Assembly (NCBI GenBank): GCA_905160935.1
Contig: CAJHZI010000311.1
Span: 511,501 to 575,500, forward strand
Length of the DNA stretch: 64,000 nt
DNA from: Enchytraeus crypticus
Taxonomy: Eukaryota; Annelida; Clitellata; Enchytraeida; Enchytraeidae
Reading direction: 5' to 3'
Notes under the pieces: generated by a model
The model's input: only the letters and a program-made list of their open reading frames with translations
The model's database searches: none
Told to the model about the DNA's origin: nothing
Shown: one piece after another, positions 36,360 through 47,200 of the stretch
Layout: every line of letters starts with the position of its first letter
How positions within the stretch are numbered: position 1 is the first letter of the stretch
Program-made: the position numbers and the translations under genes

Positions 36360-39300
36360 TTAAAGAATCAAACAAGTTCTTGACTTAGCGGCTCTGGTAG
36401 TATTTGGCGTAGCATGAAAATCCTTTGAGGTGACAGCGGCCCGTAAAATATCCTTACTGTCCTTTATGTCTGCTTCTTGCTTTATTTCAGATTTCAGATT
36501 TACAGTTGAACTGCTTTTCCCCTCTTTTATCTGGAAAACAATCCTGGCGCAGTCCATCCCAAGCATATCCAGTATTTGCAGGATCATAATCCTCCCATCA
36601 TCGCAACCTACTAATATCTTCATTGAACGCGAAATGGTGAAAGTCAGGGGCATAGAATGAATGGCACATCTTCCTACCACCCTTCCATCCGACCCACCGA
36701 CGTAAATCAATGCTCCGGATAAGTGCAGCCACACCACGTACAGTCCGTTGTGAGTAATCCGGGGCCAACAGTTCGGATTCTTTTCAATGAGATCTTCGTC
36801 GTTGTCGAGAAACTGTGCAATGATTTTGCTTTCCTTCAGAGCCATAAGGCGAAGCTTAACGTCGACCGCCTTCAGGCCATCATCGCTGATCGACATACGA
36901 CCAACTGGATTCAGGGATTTATATTTCTCTACAGTAAAGTTTTTCATGTCAATGTAACAAAGTTGATCAGATTGAGGCTGGGGAGGTGATGATTCGGCAA
37001 ACATAATGGTAAATCCGTCATTGAAGATGTAAAGACTGTCCTTGATAACGTTGTCATAGGTTTTAATCAGTCTACAGTTGACGACGTCGAAAATCAACAC
37101 ACGGCAGTTCCTACCGTCGTCCATGATAGGGTATTGCTTGAGGGCAACGAGGTAGCGGTCATCTGCGACGAAGTGCAGGGCGCCAAATCCTCCGATATCC
37201 GCAGGCAGTTTAGTTATCAACTTCCCTGTAGTTATGTTCCATATACACAAGTTAACAGACTCAGTTGGAGAGATTTCACAGTGCGTTGCCAGGTAGGGTT
37301 TTTGTTTTGCGCATGTGTAGATCTTCAACACAAGGCTACTTACCTTGGACAGACTTGTTCTAGTTTGACCTGAAAGCGTATCTAGAATTAAGACGGCGTC
37401 TTCTTGAGCTTCATACTGACGCAAGATGACATGTCTCCCGTCTGGAGACATGTGAGGTTGCATGGACTCGATCCGTTGAAGAGGTTTGCTGATGAAGACT
37501 CCGGCATCAACATCAATTACTTTAATTTCTAATGGATTGTAACTCCTGGCGACCGCTAGAGAACCGGAATGTGACAGACTCAAATAACGACATGGAGATT
37601 CCATCTCTAGAGGAAGATGCTTATCGTTCTGGAGAGAATCCAAGTTCCAGATTTTAACAATTCTGTTCTTCTCAGAGGAAGTTACAGCAATTTTAACGTT
37701 TTCTGAAAGCACGAGTTGATTGATTGATAGCGAAGAGTTATCCTTGACGCAATTTGTCATCGCATCTTCTGCGAGATTCCAAGTTAGAAGATTCCTCCCA
37801 TAGCAGCAGATGATGAGGTGAGAGTTGGAAGAAAATCTTGATAGAAAGCTGACTACTCTATAGTCAGGCTTTATATCCTCAGGAATAGAATATCGGCGAT
37901 ACATAGTATTTCGCTCCAGAGACCAGATGATTATATCACAGGATGTGGTAGCCATGAGGTAAAGACAATTTGGTGACAGTTGAACATTTGTAAAGTTAGA
38001 TAAGTTCTTTGTATTCAAGTTTGTATCCAACGGCACACTCTTTCGCACTATGGAAGGGCCAACTGATTCGAATTCGAACAAGTCAACTAAAGTACAATTG
38101 TCATAAATCACGAATATTTTCAAGACGTTATTGTTGACAACCTGAGATCTCATTTGCGATGGTCTGTTCTTTACCTGAACGCTTGATAAGCAAACTAACT
38201 GCGTCATATCTAGAATTCTGATTAGAAATTCAGAATTACTACGTGTTACGACTATGAACCACCTTCCGTTAGAAGAAAGAGTTACTAGGATGGGTGCAAT
38301 ATCAAAAGAATGCACCAATTCGCCGGAAATGGGACAAAAACAATCCAATGACTTTCCCAGCACTGAAATAACCAATAACTTCTGTGATACTAGAAATAGT
38401 TTAAGGTTATCGCGAAATCCAATATTCGGATAGCACTTATCTAACAGCGAATGCCTAACTATTTCGCAGAAATTCAAATCAATTATCACAATTGGATTTT
38501 TATCTGTCTGAAAAGCGCATCCGATGATTAAGTATTTCCTGTCTAACGATTTTCCCATAACGTTAAATTCTGGATACACGGAGGAAGATTTATCGGATAT
38601 ATTTAGTTCCTTACACATTTCTCCAGACTTCAGATCGTACACTAACAACTTATTAGATACAGCTCCTACAATCAGCTGATCGTCATTTGACGATATCGCC
38701 ATAATTTTATAATGAACCGAAATCCTCTGATCCTCCACGGTGAACAGGATTGACTTGCCTGGAATCCTATAACATTGATGAGCAGGAATTAATCCGTTAT
38801 CCATGTAGCCTTCCTCTACACATTGATCAACCAGAAGCCGGATGTTCGGATTTAAATGCCTTTCCACTCTTAGCAATCGACCGACAATTTCACAGCTTAG
38901 GGTCTCCGGGTGTATTGGAAGAGTTGATCGGCAGAGATTTAAAGATCTGCGCAGAAGATGGCACTCTGAATCCTCTTCAAAAATCATTTCTACATCCGTT
39001 ATCACAGACTGTAATCCTTTTGCCTTTATCTTCGTAAACAGCCATTCGTAATTAAATATACACATAGTTTTGAGATCTTTTATCCTATCTGAGTTATAGA
39101 GATGATATGGAAGACAGGCAAGTTTTCTGCAGTTGTATCTGATCAGATTATCGTGGCATCTAAACAGAGGTTGGCTTGCCACGTATCGATTAGCCTCTGA
39201 TTCCGCCATTGGAAGGTTCAATTTTTCTCTTTGCTGCTCTGTATAACGAAATGGCTTAGCGATTCCGTGCAAACGTCCAGTGTAGTAGTCCGCCATAGCA

Positions 39301-40265
39301 GAATGAACAATTGCTGCCGACGAATCGCTTAAGTACCTCTCCTTCGCAACCTCTATGAACTGCCTATGGTACCAGTATACAACCGGAGTATCGTCGATTT
39401 CTCTAACTACCAAATAGCTTTCAATATCCCTGATAATTCTCAGCCATATAATTAACGGAAATCGACGCGTCGGTGGAATGTGATACTGGAAAACATCCGT
39501 AAGGACTTCATCATCCAGGGACAATAGATCCTCTAGTTCCAGTTCGCTAACTCCACCCTGCGAAGCCGTCAAATAGCCAAGACTGTGTCTCACCAACTTT
39601 TCCCCGTGCAGCTTCTCCAGTTTTCTAAATAAGGCACTGATGATGGAGGTCACGGTGAATTCCAGTCTATTATCGTCAACCAACTGATAGGATTTCCAAT
39701 TTATAATCTGTTCAGATAGTAACCGCACGTATAGAGGAGAACTACACTTTGACAAAGCCCTCTGTACTTGAGCATTTTGTTCGGGAGTTAGTTTTCTATT
39801 ATTACTCTTCAGACATGACTCTATTACCTCTCTACCAAGGTTTTCACCAAGAGTTGGTACCTCAATGCTACAACTCTTGCCATACAGTCTGGTGAAATTC
39901 ACAAGAATGTCATTGTAATCGCTGATAGCTGACAAAAGGATTGTGCAATGCTTAGGAATCTGACGAGGAAGCCACTCTAACCTGTGCGCATTATGCTCAG
40001 CGCTTAGCTGGTCCAAGGAATCTAGAATCAGCACGAGAGGTTTGGACGGTTTGCCAAGCTGCAGGGCCGCATGGAACTGAGTAAAAAGTTCCTTCGCGTC
40101 GTTTTGTTGAGAATCTTTGTGGGTCATCTGAAGATCTTTCTTTGTGGCTCTTTGAATTTGAAGAGTTACACTTCGAATAAGCGAAAGAAGCCTGCTGCTC
40201 GATGGAGAGGTTCCCAGAAAACGTAGAATTACAATCGGTTTAGATTCAACAAGCCATGTAGGAGC
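36360..40265 (-). CDS. NACHT-WD gene exon 8 (NACHT core, WD repeats, stop)
   Basis: 3906-nt terminal exon in phase 0. Acceptor gacattttag|GCTCCT is followed by [20 protein letters not shown], the strand after Walker A; Walker [12 protein letters not shown] follows. The rest is about 1200 residues of winged-helix-like region and WD-like blades, with no frameshift or internal stop. The reading extends 46 codons upstream of the first Met in the open frame (40127), because the exon is internal rather than a start. The first roughly 45 nt of this exon belong to a tandem repeat that continues into the intron. Confidence 0.95.
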   Translation of the reverse strand, partial: APTWLVESKPIVILRFLGTSPSSSRLLSLIRSVTLQIQRATKKDLQMTHKDSQQNDAKELFTQFHAALQLGKPSKPLVLILDSLDQLSAEHNAHRLEWLPRQIPKHCTILLSAISDYNDILVNFTRLYGKSCSIEVPTLGENLGREVIESCLKSNNRKLTPEQNAQVQRALSKCSSPLYVRLLSEQIINWKSYQLVDDNRLEFTVTSIISALFRKLEKLHGEKLVRHSLGYLTASQGGVSELELEDLLSLDDEVLTDVFQYHIPPTRRFPLIIWLRIIRDIESYLVVREIDDTPVVYWYHRQFIEVAKERYLSDSSAAIVHSAMADYYTGRLHGIAKPFRYTEQQREKLNLPMAESEANRYVASQPLFRCHDNLIRYNCRKLACLPYHLYNSDRIKDLKTMCIFNYEWLFTKIKAKGLQSVITDVEMIFEEDSECHLLRRSLNLCRSTLPIHPETLSCEIVGRLLRVERHLNPNIRLLVDQCVEEGYMDNGLIPAHQCYRIPGKSILFTVEDQRISVHYKIMAISSNDDQLIVGAVSNKLLVYDLKSGEMCKELNISDKSSSVYPEFNVMGKSLDRKYLIIGCAFQTDKNPIVIIDLNFCEIVRHSLLDKCYPNIGFRDNLKLFLVSQKLLVISVLGKSLDCFCPISGELVHSFDIAPILVTLSSNGRWFIVVTRSNSEFLIRILDMTQLVCLSSVQVKNRPSQMRSQVVNNNVLKIFVIYDNCTLVDLFEFESVGPSIVRKSVPLDTNLNTKNLSNFTNVQLSPNCLYLMATTSCDIIIWSLERNTMYRRYSIPEDIKPDYRVVSFLSRFSSNSHLIICCYGRNLLTWNLAEDAMTNCVKDNSSLSINQLVLSENVKIAVTSSEKNRIVKIWNLDSLQNDKHLPLEMESPCRYLSLSHSGSLAVARSYNPLEIKVIDVDAGVFISKPLQRIESMQPHMSPDGRHVILRQYEAQEDAVLILDTLSGQTRTSLSKVSSLVLKIYTCAKQKPYLATHCEISPTESVNLCIWNITTGKLITKLPADIGGFGALHFVADDRYLVALKQYPIMDDGRNCRVLIFDVVNCRLIKTYDNVIKDSLYIFNDGFTIMFAESSPPQPQSDQLCYIDMKNFTVEKYKSLNPVGRMSISDDGLKAVDVKLRLMALKESKIIAQFLDNDEDLIEKNPNCWPRITHNGLYVVWLHLSGALIYVGGSDGRVVGRCAIHSMPLTFTISRSMKILVGCDDGRIMILQILDMLGMDCARIVFQIKEGKSSSTVNLKSEIKQEADIKDSKDILRAAVTSKDFHATPNTTRAAKSRTCLIL

Positions 40266-43115
40266 CTAAAATGTCAAACATTAAGACAAAACTGTAGAAG
40301 TACAATCGGTTTAGATTTAAGTAGCCTAAATAGGAGCTTAAAATGTGAAAAATTAAGACAAAAATGTAGAAGTACAATCGGTTTAGATTTAACAAGCCAA
40401 ACAAGGAGTCTAAAATGTGAAATATTAAAATAAAAATATAGAAGTACAATCGGTTTAGAATTAACTAGCCTAAAAAGGAGTCTAAAATGTGAAATATTGA
40501 GACATAAATTTAGAAGTACAATCGGTTTAGATTTAACAAGCCTAAAAAGGAGCCTAAAATGTGAAATATTAAGAAAATATATAGACTTATAATCGGGTTT
40601 GATTCAACGAGCCACGAAGGAGTCTATAACGTGAAATATTAAGATTAACGCTATAAATAAAATAAAAGAATGTTTCAAATGCATGCTATATATTATACTT
40701 GAAAAGTAAGCTATAAATATATATTTAATTACTTTTCCCTATCGCAAGGTATCAAATAAGTAGCAACGACTTGCATATATATTTTAAAATGTCAGTTATA
40801 ATATCCAGATGACTCTAGAAGTCTCATTAGGTACCACTCGTGTTCTATCTAGTGGCAAGTTTAAAGCACAAATTCCTACACAAAGTCCGCTATCATGCTC
40901 AATACAAAAATTCCGTGGACCAAAAAATAAATTCCATTACAAAATCTATGCCGTAACTAACCTTTATGAGCTTTTAGCTAGAAAAATATAGCTTCTGAGA
41001 TGGTTTCCTATTGCTTTCCTCAGTTTCTGCTTAGTCACCTCCTATTTCATTTTTTTTACGGTTGGTCCATTCTGTAGCAGTCAGAACATAATATCAGAAC
41101 ATAATAAAATATACTAGTAAAGAGGAATTATTTGAATTAAAAACTGCTTAGAAAAACTGCTTCATGCGTGATTGATAAATATAATACAAGCTTTGGTGAA
41201 GCATTTGTTAATAAATACAATTTACTACACCAAAATTAGAAATTTAGTATTTAAGACGAATTGCGTAGTACAAAGCTTTTAGTAAATTCATCCAATTGCG
41301 GTAATTACAATACAATACAATACAATTACATTACAGTACAATTACGGAAATTTAATTCTATCTGCGTTAAATTACCGTAATTTTGGGCTTATACACTGCT
41401 CTGCATTCATTAAGACCTGAAAAGAAGCCTGTAGCTTCTGAACATAACGTTTAGCAATTGCAACCATGCATGGTATAAAATTTAATTTCTAACCATCTGA
41501 GCGCACTTTGCCATCAGGGACGTCTTTCCGCAACCAGACTGCCCGTGTAAAATGATTGGACGTTCGTTGACTTTAGGCGAACACCACCGATCATTTATAG
41601 AATCCAGAAGCTTCACTCTTCCCTGAAATATTTTATATCTCGTTTTACACACAGTCAGATGATGCAGGATTTCTTCTAGTAACTCGTCCTTTTCCTGTTT
41701 CCGGTCATCTTTGAAAGAGGACTCCACCATTCCACAAACGGAGTCATAAAATGAATTTTCCACAGATTTGAGATAAGATTTATGAGAAGATTTACTGACT
41801 CCGCCAGATTGTCTGTCCCATCTTATAGAAAATCTAAAAATAAAATAAGTTAAGAGTTAAGATTATAAAGAGTAAAGTAGTGGCCTAATAAATGGCATGC
41901 TTTTTAAATAGGTACCAAATTGTACAGAAAATGTCATTAGAAAGAAAAGAAAAATTAAGCGCTATATAATACAACCAATCAATTAATAACACTTCGAAAA
42001 TTTAACAACTTAGCTTAGTGTAATTCTCGTTAATAAATTCACATTAAGTTGACGACTACTAAATGCATTGAATCTTCTAAAACTCTACAGTTTGTGTAGC
42101 GTCTGCAAAAGACGTCCCTGACATTGCCTTATGGCGAGCGAGGAACCGGACATTAAATTCTTATTTATTGATTGATTGATTGATAGTGGCATTAACAGTT
42201 GAGCGAAGAGTCAGAGTAATTGTAATCTCTTTATGAACAAATTGAGGATATAGTGTTTACAGTACCAATTTACTAATGTTTAGAAGAGATTCATGAGATC
42301 CGTGTCATTGATTTGAAGATATTGGGCCCTATGCATTATAGTATCAATTCCAAATTATATTTACACGTTCCTTACGTTTGAGATAAGCTAGTAAAATTAG
42401 TCGATTTCCTTATATTTACTACAAGTATCAGAGCAATCTAATTTTTTCAAGAAATATTCTCCCAAATCAACTGTTTGTTTAATAACATTTGCGCGGAATT
42501 TTTAATCAGACTAAAGAATAGAAATTTAACTGAACTAAATGCAGAACCTGTGCTGTCGTGTCAAGGTCGACGGTAGCTTCTCATCTCGAAGTGTTTCAAG
42601 GCGCTTCTGAGCGTCCAGATCCAGTTTTTCGTGTCTCTCATCCAGGTCAATGTAGCGCCAGGCCATCCGATGATCGAGGTGATGCTCTAGGTCCTTGAAT
42701 ATTCTCACAAAGCACATGCATGTCTGACTAGGACTTCTTGTTGAGTCAAATACTCCAGCGTCAATTTCAACCTCAGTTACTGAAATAATAATAGCAATAA
42801 TAATACTGGCTGGAGCCAGTAGTGAAGTCGGTAATATACTCGACCACGGATCAGTATGTGCGGGGTTCAAATCCTGGGCTCACCCGTCACTGACATCATT
42901 TTCGAGTGAGAAAACAGACATTAACCTTAGCTTTACCAGCTTTAATAATAATAGTAATAATAATAGTAATAATAATAAAATAGTGGATCGATAGCAGATG
43001 AGGTGGGGACGGGCACTGCTGGAGCCAAAAGCAGTGGATTTAGGACAATGTAACCCTCTGCTGCAGTCAGCAACGTTTAATTTTTATTATAATAATTATA
43101 AGGAATAACTGATAA

Positions 43116-43154
<39 letters not shown>

Positions 43155-43556
43155 TCTTGCGCTGCTGCAGGTGCTGCTGCAGAGGCTGCGGCTAATAGGA
43201 AAATTCTGAAGTATGCCGAAATCTCAAGCAGCTATATCTTCATGCCTATTGCCTTTGAGACCCTGGGCCCCGTCAACTCTGTCGCATCAGACTTTATTGA
43301 CGAAATAGGCATGAGGACCAGCGCCATTACTGGTGATCAACGCGAAAAAGCTTTTCTTTGGCAGCGACTGTCAATTGCTCTCCAGCGATTCAATGCAGTC
43401 TGTTTCAGTGGCACTTTGGCTAATGCGGCTTCCCAGAGTGTAGAGGAATTATTTTAATCGCTCTTTTTAAAAACTTTTAATTAAATAAAGCCTCTTTTAT
43501 CTTATTTTTTAGCCCAGGGCCCTTTACAGCCCAGGGCATTTAAAAAGAACAACAAC

Positions 43557-43589
<33 letters not shown>

Positions 43590-43633
43590 TATTATTATTA
43601 TTATTATTATTATTATTTAGATTATTATACACA

Positions 43634-43664
<31 letters not shown>

Positions 43665-43997
43665 GTTAGAGTGCTACTGTCGTCCATGACAATACCGAGC
43701 ACTATTGAGACAAATCCAAGCCGATGAACAAAAAGAAGGTCCAAAACGGTGCAAAATGTCCAAAATCCAAAAATTCAGTCCAAATATGAAAGGAAAGTAT
43801 AATTGGTGCTATATGCAGCTTTAATAAATTTATAGCATCGAGTGATGCTACTGAATGTAACAGCATCGTATAACAGATGTTATGTACTGCTTTGATAAAT
43901 ATATAACATTGCGTTATGCTATTGAACCCGTGTTGTGTCCGGGTTACTGAAGAATAGATCAAACGTGGTATTTGAGAGAAAGCAAATAGAGGTATAT

Positions 43998-44091
<94 letters not shown>

Positions 44092-44097
44092 GTATAT

Positions 44098-44142
<45 letters not shown>

Positions 44143-44149
44143 GGTATAT

Positions 44150-44220
<71 letters not shown>

Positions 44221-44230
44221 GCATCTAGAC

Positions 44231-44275
<45 letters not shown>

Positions 44276-47200
44276 AAAAGAGAGACAGAGAGAGAGATAG
44301 AGAGAGAAAGAGCTTGCCACCTGAAAGGAAATATTTTCTTTGCAGCTTCTCTAGTCAGAAGACCTCTCTCACTCTCACAAATCTGTATGGAGGCGCCTCT
44401 TAAGATGCTGCTGCAGTCGTCGATGAATCTTTTGCCATTCTGTTACAGCTTGCCTTCTCCTTTCTTCATTCTAATCAATGATAAATTGAATGATAATTTA
44501 ATTTATTTGGTTTCAACTAACTATTCTAATGGTGTCCAAATTTTTGTTTTATTTTCGTATTTTTCATTTATTTCTACGCATAAGGTTATTTCCCTAACGT
44601 AGCAATAAAAATCAATTATTTCACAATACAGTTTTCGTAAATCCTTTTCAGCATCATTTACTGCCATTTGATTGCCAAATTAGTTAAGTTCTGCAACACC
44701 ACAACAGCCGGAATTTTGCAAGAGACTATTAATTATTAATTATATACATGCACGTCTATATCAAACTGATGAAATGCTATACCGTAGTCGTCAGTTTCTT
44801 TGTAATAAACCAATATATAATTTACATTAAAGAATAATAAGGGTGTTTTCTTTCGCGTTAGATTCTTTAGATCGCTAACGTAATCGTTAGCAAACATTGA
44901 GCTACTGAGATTTAGTTAATTAAAATTACGACATTTATACTTATACTCTCTCACTATCTCTCTCTTGGTACACTACCTACTGGAAGGTCTATCTTACGTT
45001 TTTCTCTTGCATTTTACTCGTATGTCCACATACGAGTGGATCCTTAAATCATCTATAACATTTTTGCGATATACTATCATTCTTGGGGATTCTGCTTATG
45101 ACGAGCTATATGGTAGTTACAATTTATTTAATTTCAATTTAAGCAAATGTAACATACCGAAGACAGGAAGTCTGGTATACAGGTCGTTATCGGTTGAAGG
45201 ATGTACATTGGAGGGATAGAGTTAGAATCCAGTTTAAACCAGCTGTCGATCATTGCTGATTCATCCGGCTGCAAAACATTCCGGATTAGGTTCATCTCAT
45301 TTGCTTCGATTCTAGATGGACAGGGCCTGGAACCGTATCTCTGTCCCAAAAATGTCTGCGACAGAAGAAGAACGTAAATGCAACACTGATTGCACATTAT
45401 TGATAGTATCGTACATTTCATCAGTGTCTGCACATAAAGTACAGTTTGCGATATAGTATTTATATATTATATATAAAATATATATATATATATTATATAT
45501 ATATATACAGTATATATATATATATATATAAATCAATGCTAGGATGTCGCTACATGAATTTATATGCATATTCAAATATCGGTATAGGATAAAATATATA
45601 GCGATGTTATATGCTGTAGATATCTAACGAAATAATGTTTTAGATTTGTATAGAAAATGTAGCTAATGAGGCCCTAATTTTTATAGATTATTGGTTTCTT
45701 GTTCGTTTCCAGATATTACCAAAGATATCTGTTTCCAATTCGACTCCGTTGGTAATATTTCTATCACATCATGAGATAACTAAATCCAAAAGAAGTCCTA
45801 TTCTAAATAGTTTCTATTTGCTCTAACATTATAAAATCTTAATCCCTATTCAGAATTAATCCAAAACGTCTCAAGCATCATCAGATGCTAAAGCGGATGT
45901 TAAACATCTTTGTCATTACTTTGATAGATTCTAGATTTTAATATCTCAATCAGAGGATGTAGCAGTTGATGTCACCCAGGGTTGCAGATCCCTGATAACA
46001 TTTGGGTATCACCCCCCACCTCATAAAATAAAACTTCATTCTTCACGCTCTCCTACCATCATCGCCACGTCCTAACTGGAAATAACTTCCACAAGAGGAA
46101 AGTATTTTCATATTTATTAAAATCCTCCCATACCCAATCCGCGCTTGAATATCTTACCGACATCGCCACTGGCTCCAGATGTCGAGTTAAAGAAATTGAT
46201 AAAGTAAATTAAATAAACCACAAAATTTGGTCCAGCTGATATTTGCTGACACTTCCTGATTTCGTCAACGCACATCTGAGACTCTGTATGATCATCCACT
46301 GCTTCATCCCTCACTCCCCATCTCATGTCAACCACCTGGGCATTCATTTACTGATTAACTTTTATTTATTTATTTATCTATTTATTTATTTATTGATTTA
46401 GTGAACCTAATAAACTGTTAGATAATTAATAAATCAAGTAAATAATTAATTATTTATTAATTAATAAATATATTTATCTATTTATTTATTTATTGATTTA
46501 GTGAACCTAATAAACTGTTAGATAATTAAAAAATCAAGGGTCAGTGGCGATGTCGGTAAGATACTCGACCGCGGATCAGTATGTGCGCGGTTCAAATTCT
46601 GGGCTCGCCCGTCACTAACATCGCTTTCGAGTGAGGAAACTGACGTTAACATTGGCTTTGCCAACTATTAGATAACTAATAAACCAAGTGTCAGTAAGGT
46701 AGATTAATAAGTAAAGTAGATCAGTCAGTAAGGTATAGTAGTCAATAAAGTATTGTAATCAAGCATGCACGAAAACACAAACTAAAACTATAACATAAGA
46801 TATAGAGACTAAAGAAAAGCATATTTCTAAACACAAGACGTTAGTTATTTGCGAAATTTAATGAAAGCCAGATTCAAATTGCGGTCATATTTCGTAAAAA
46901 CGTACCTGTTACATAATTATAAAAATTTGAGCTTTCCCAACTCTCAGCAGTAGAAGTTCTGATGTAAAACACATGTCATCCTACTATAAAGATTTATTTC
47001 TTCTTATCTGACTGTTTCCTTTGATCATCGGACTAGCACCGTTTAAAATCTTGCTCTCTCTCTTCAGCACATGCGTTTTCAATCAATTGATTGAAACTAT
47101 TTGTAGTGATGTGTGTTTGGATTAGTGCCAATATCATCTATTCTGATAAACGGGCTTGAAATCCTTATTTTCATGTATTGCTAATATTAGTCTGCAAAAA

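Noticed and set aside
36430-39051. Plus-strand frames of 69-95 codons over the large exon
   Set aside because: Antisense shadows of NACHT-WD exon 8.
43702-44403. Several frames rich in Tyr-Ile or Arg-Glu
   Set aside because: Translations of (TA)n and (GA)n microsatellites inside an intron of the NACHT-WD gene.
44339-44439. Alternative frame [20 protein letters not shown] for NACHT-WD exon 5
   Set aside because: It looks helical and plausible, but joining it to exon 6 gives an immediate stop; the frame [11 protein letters not shown] keeps phase on both sides.
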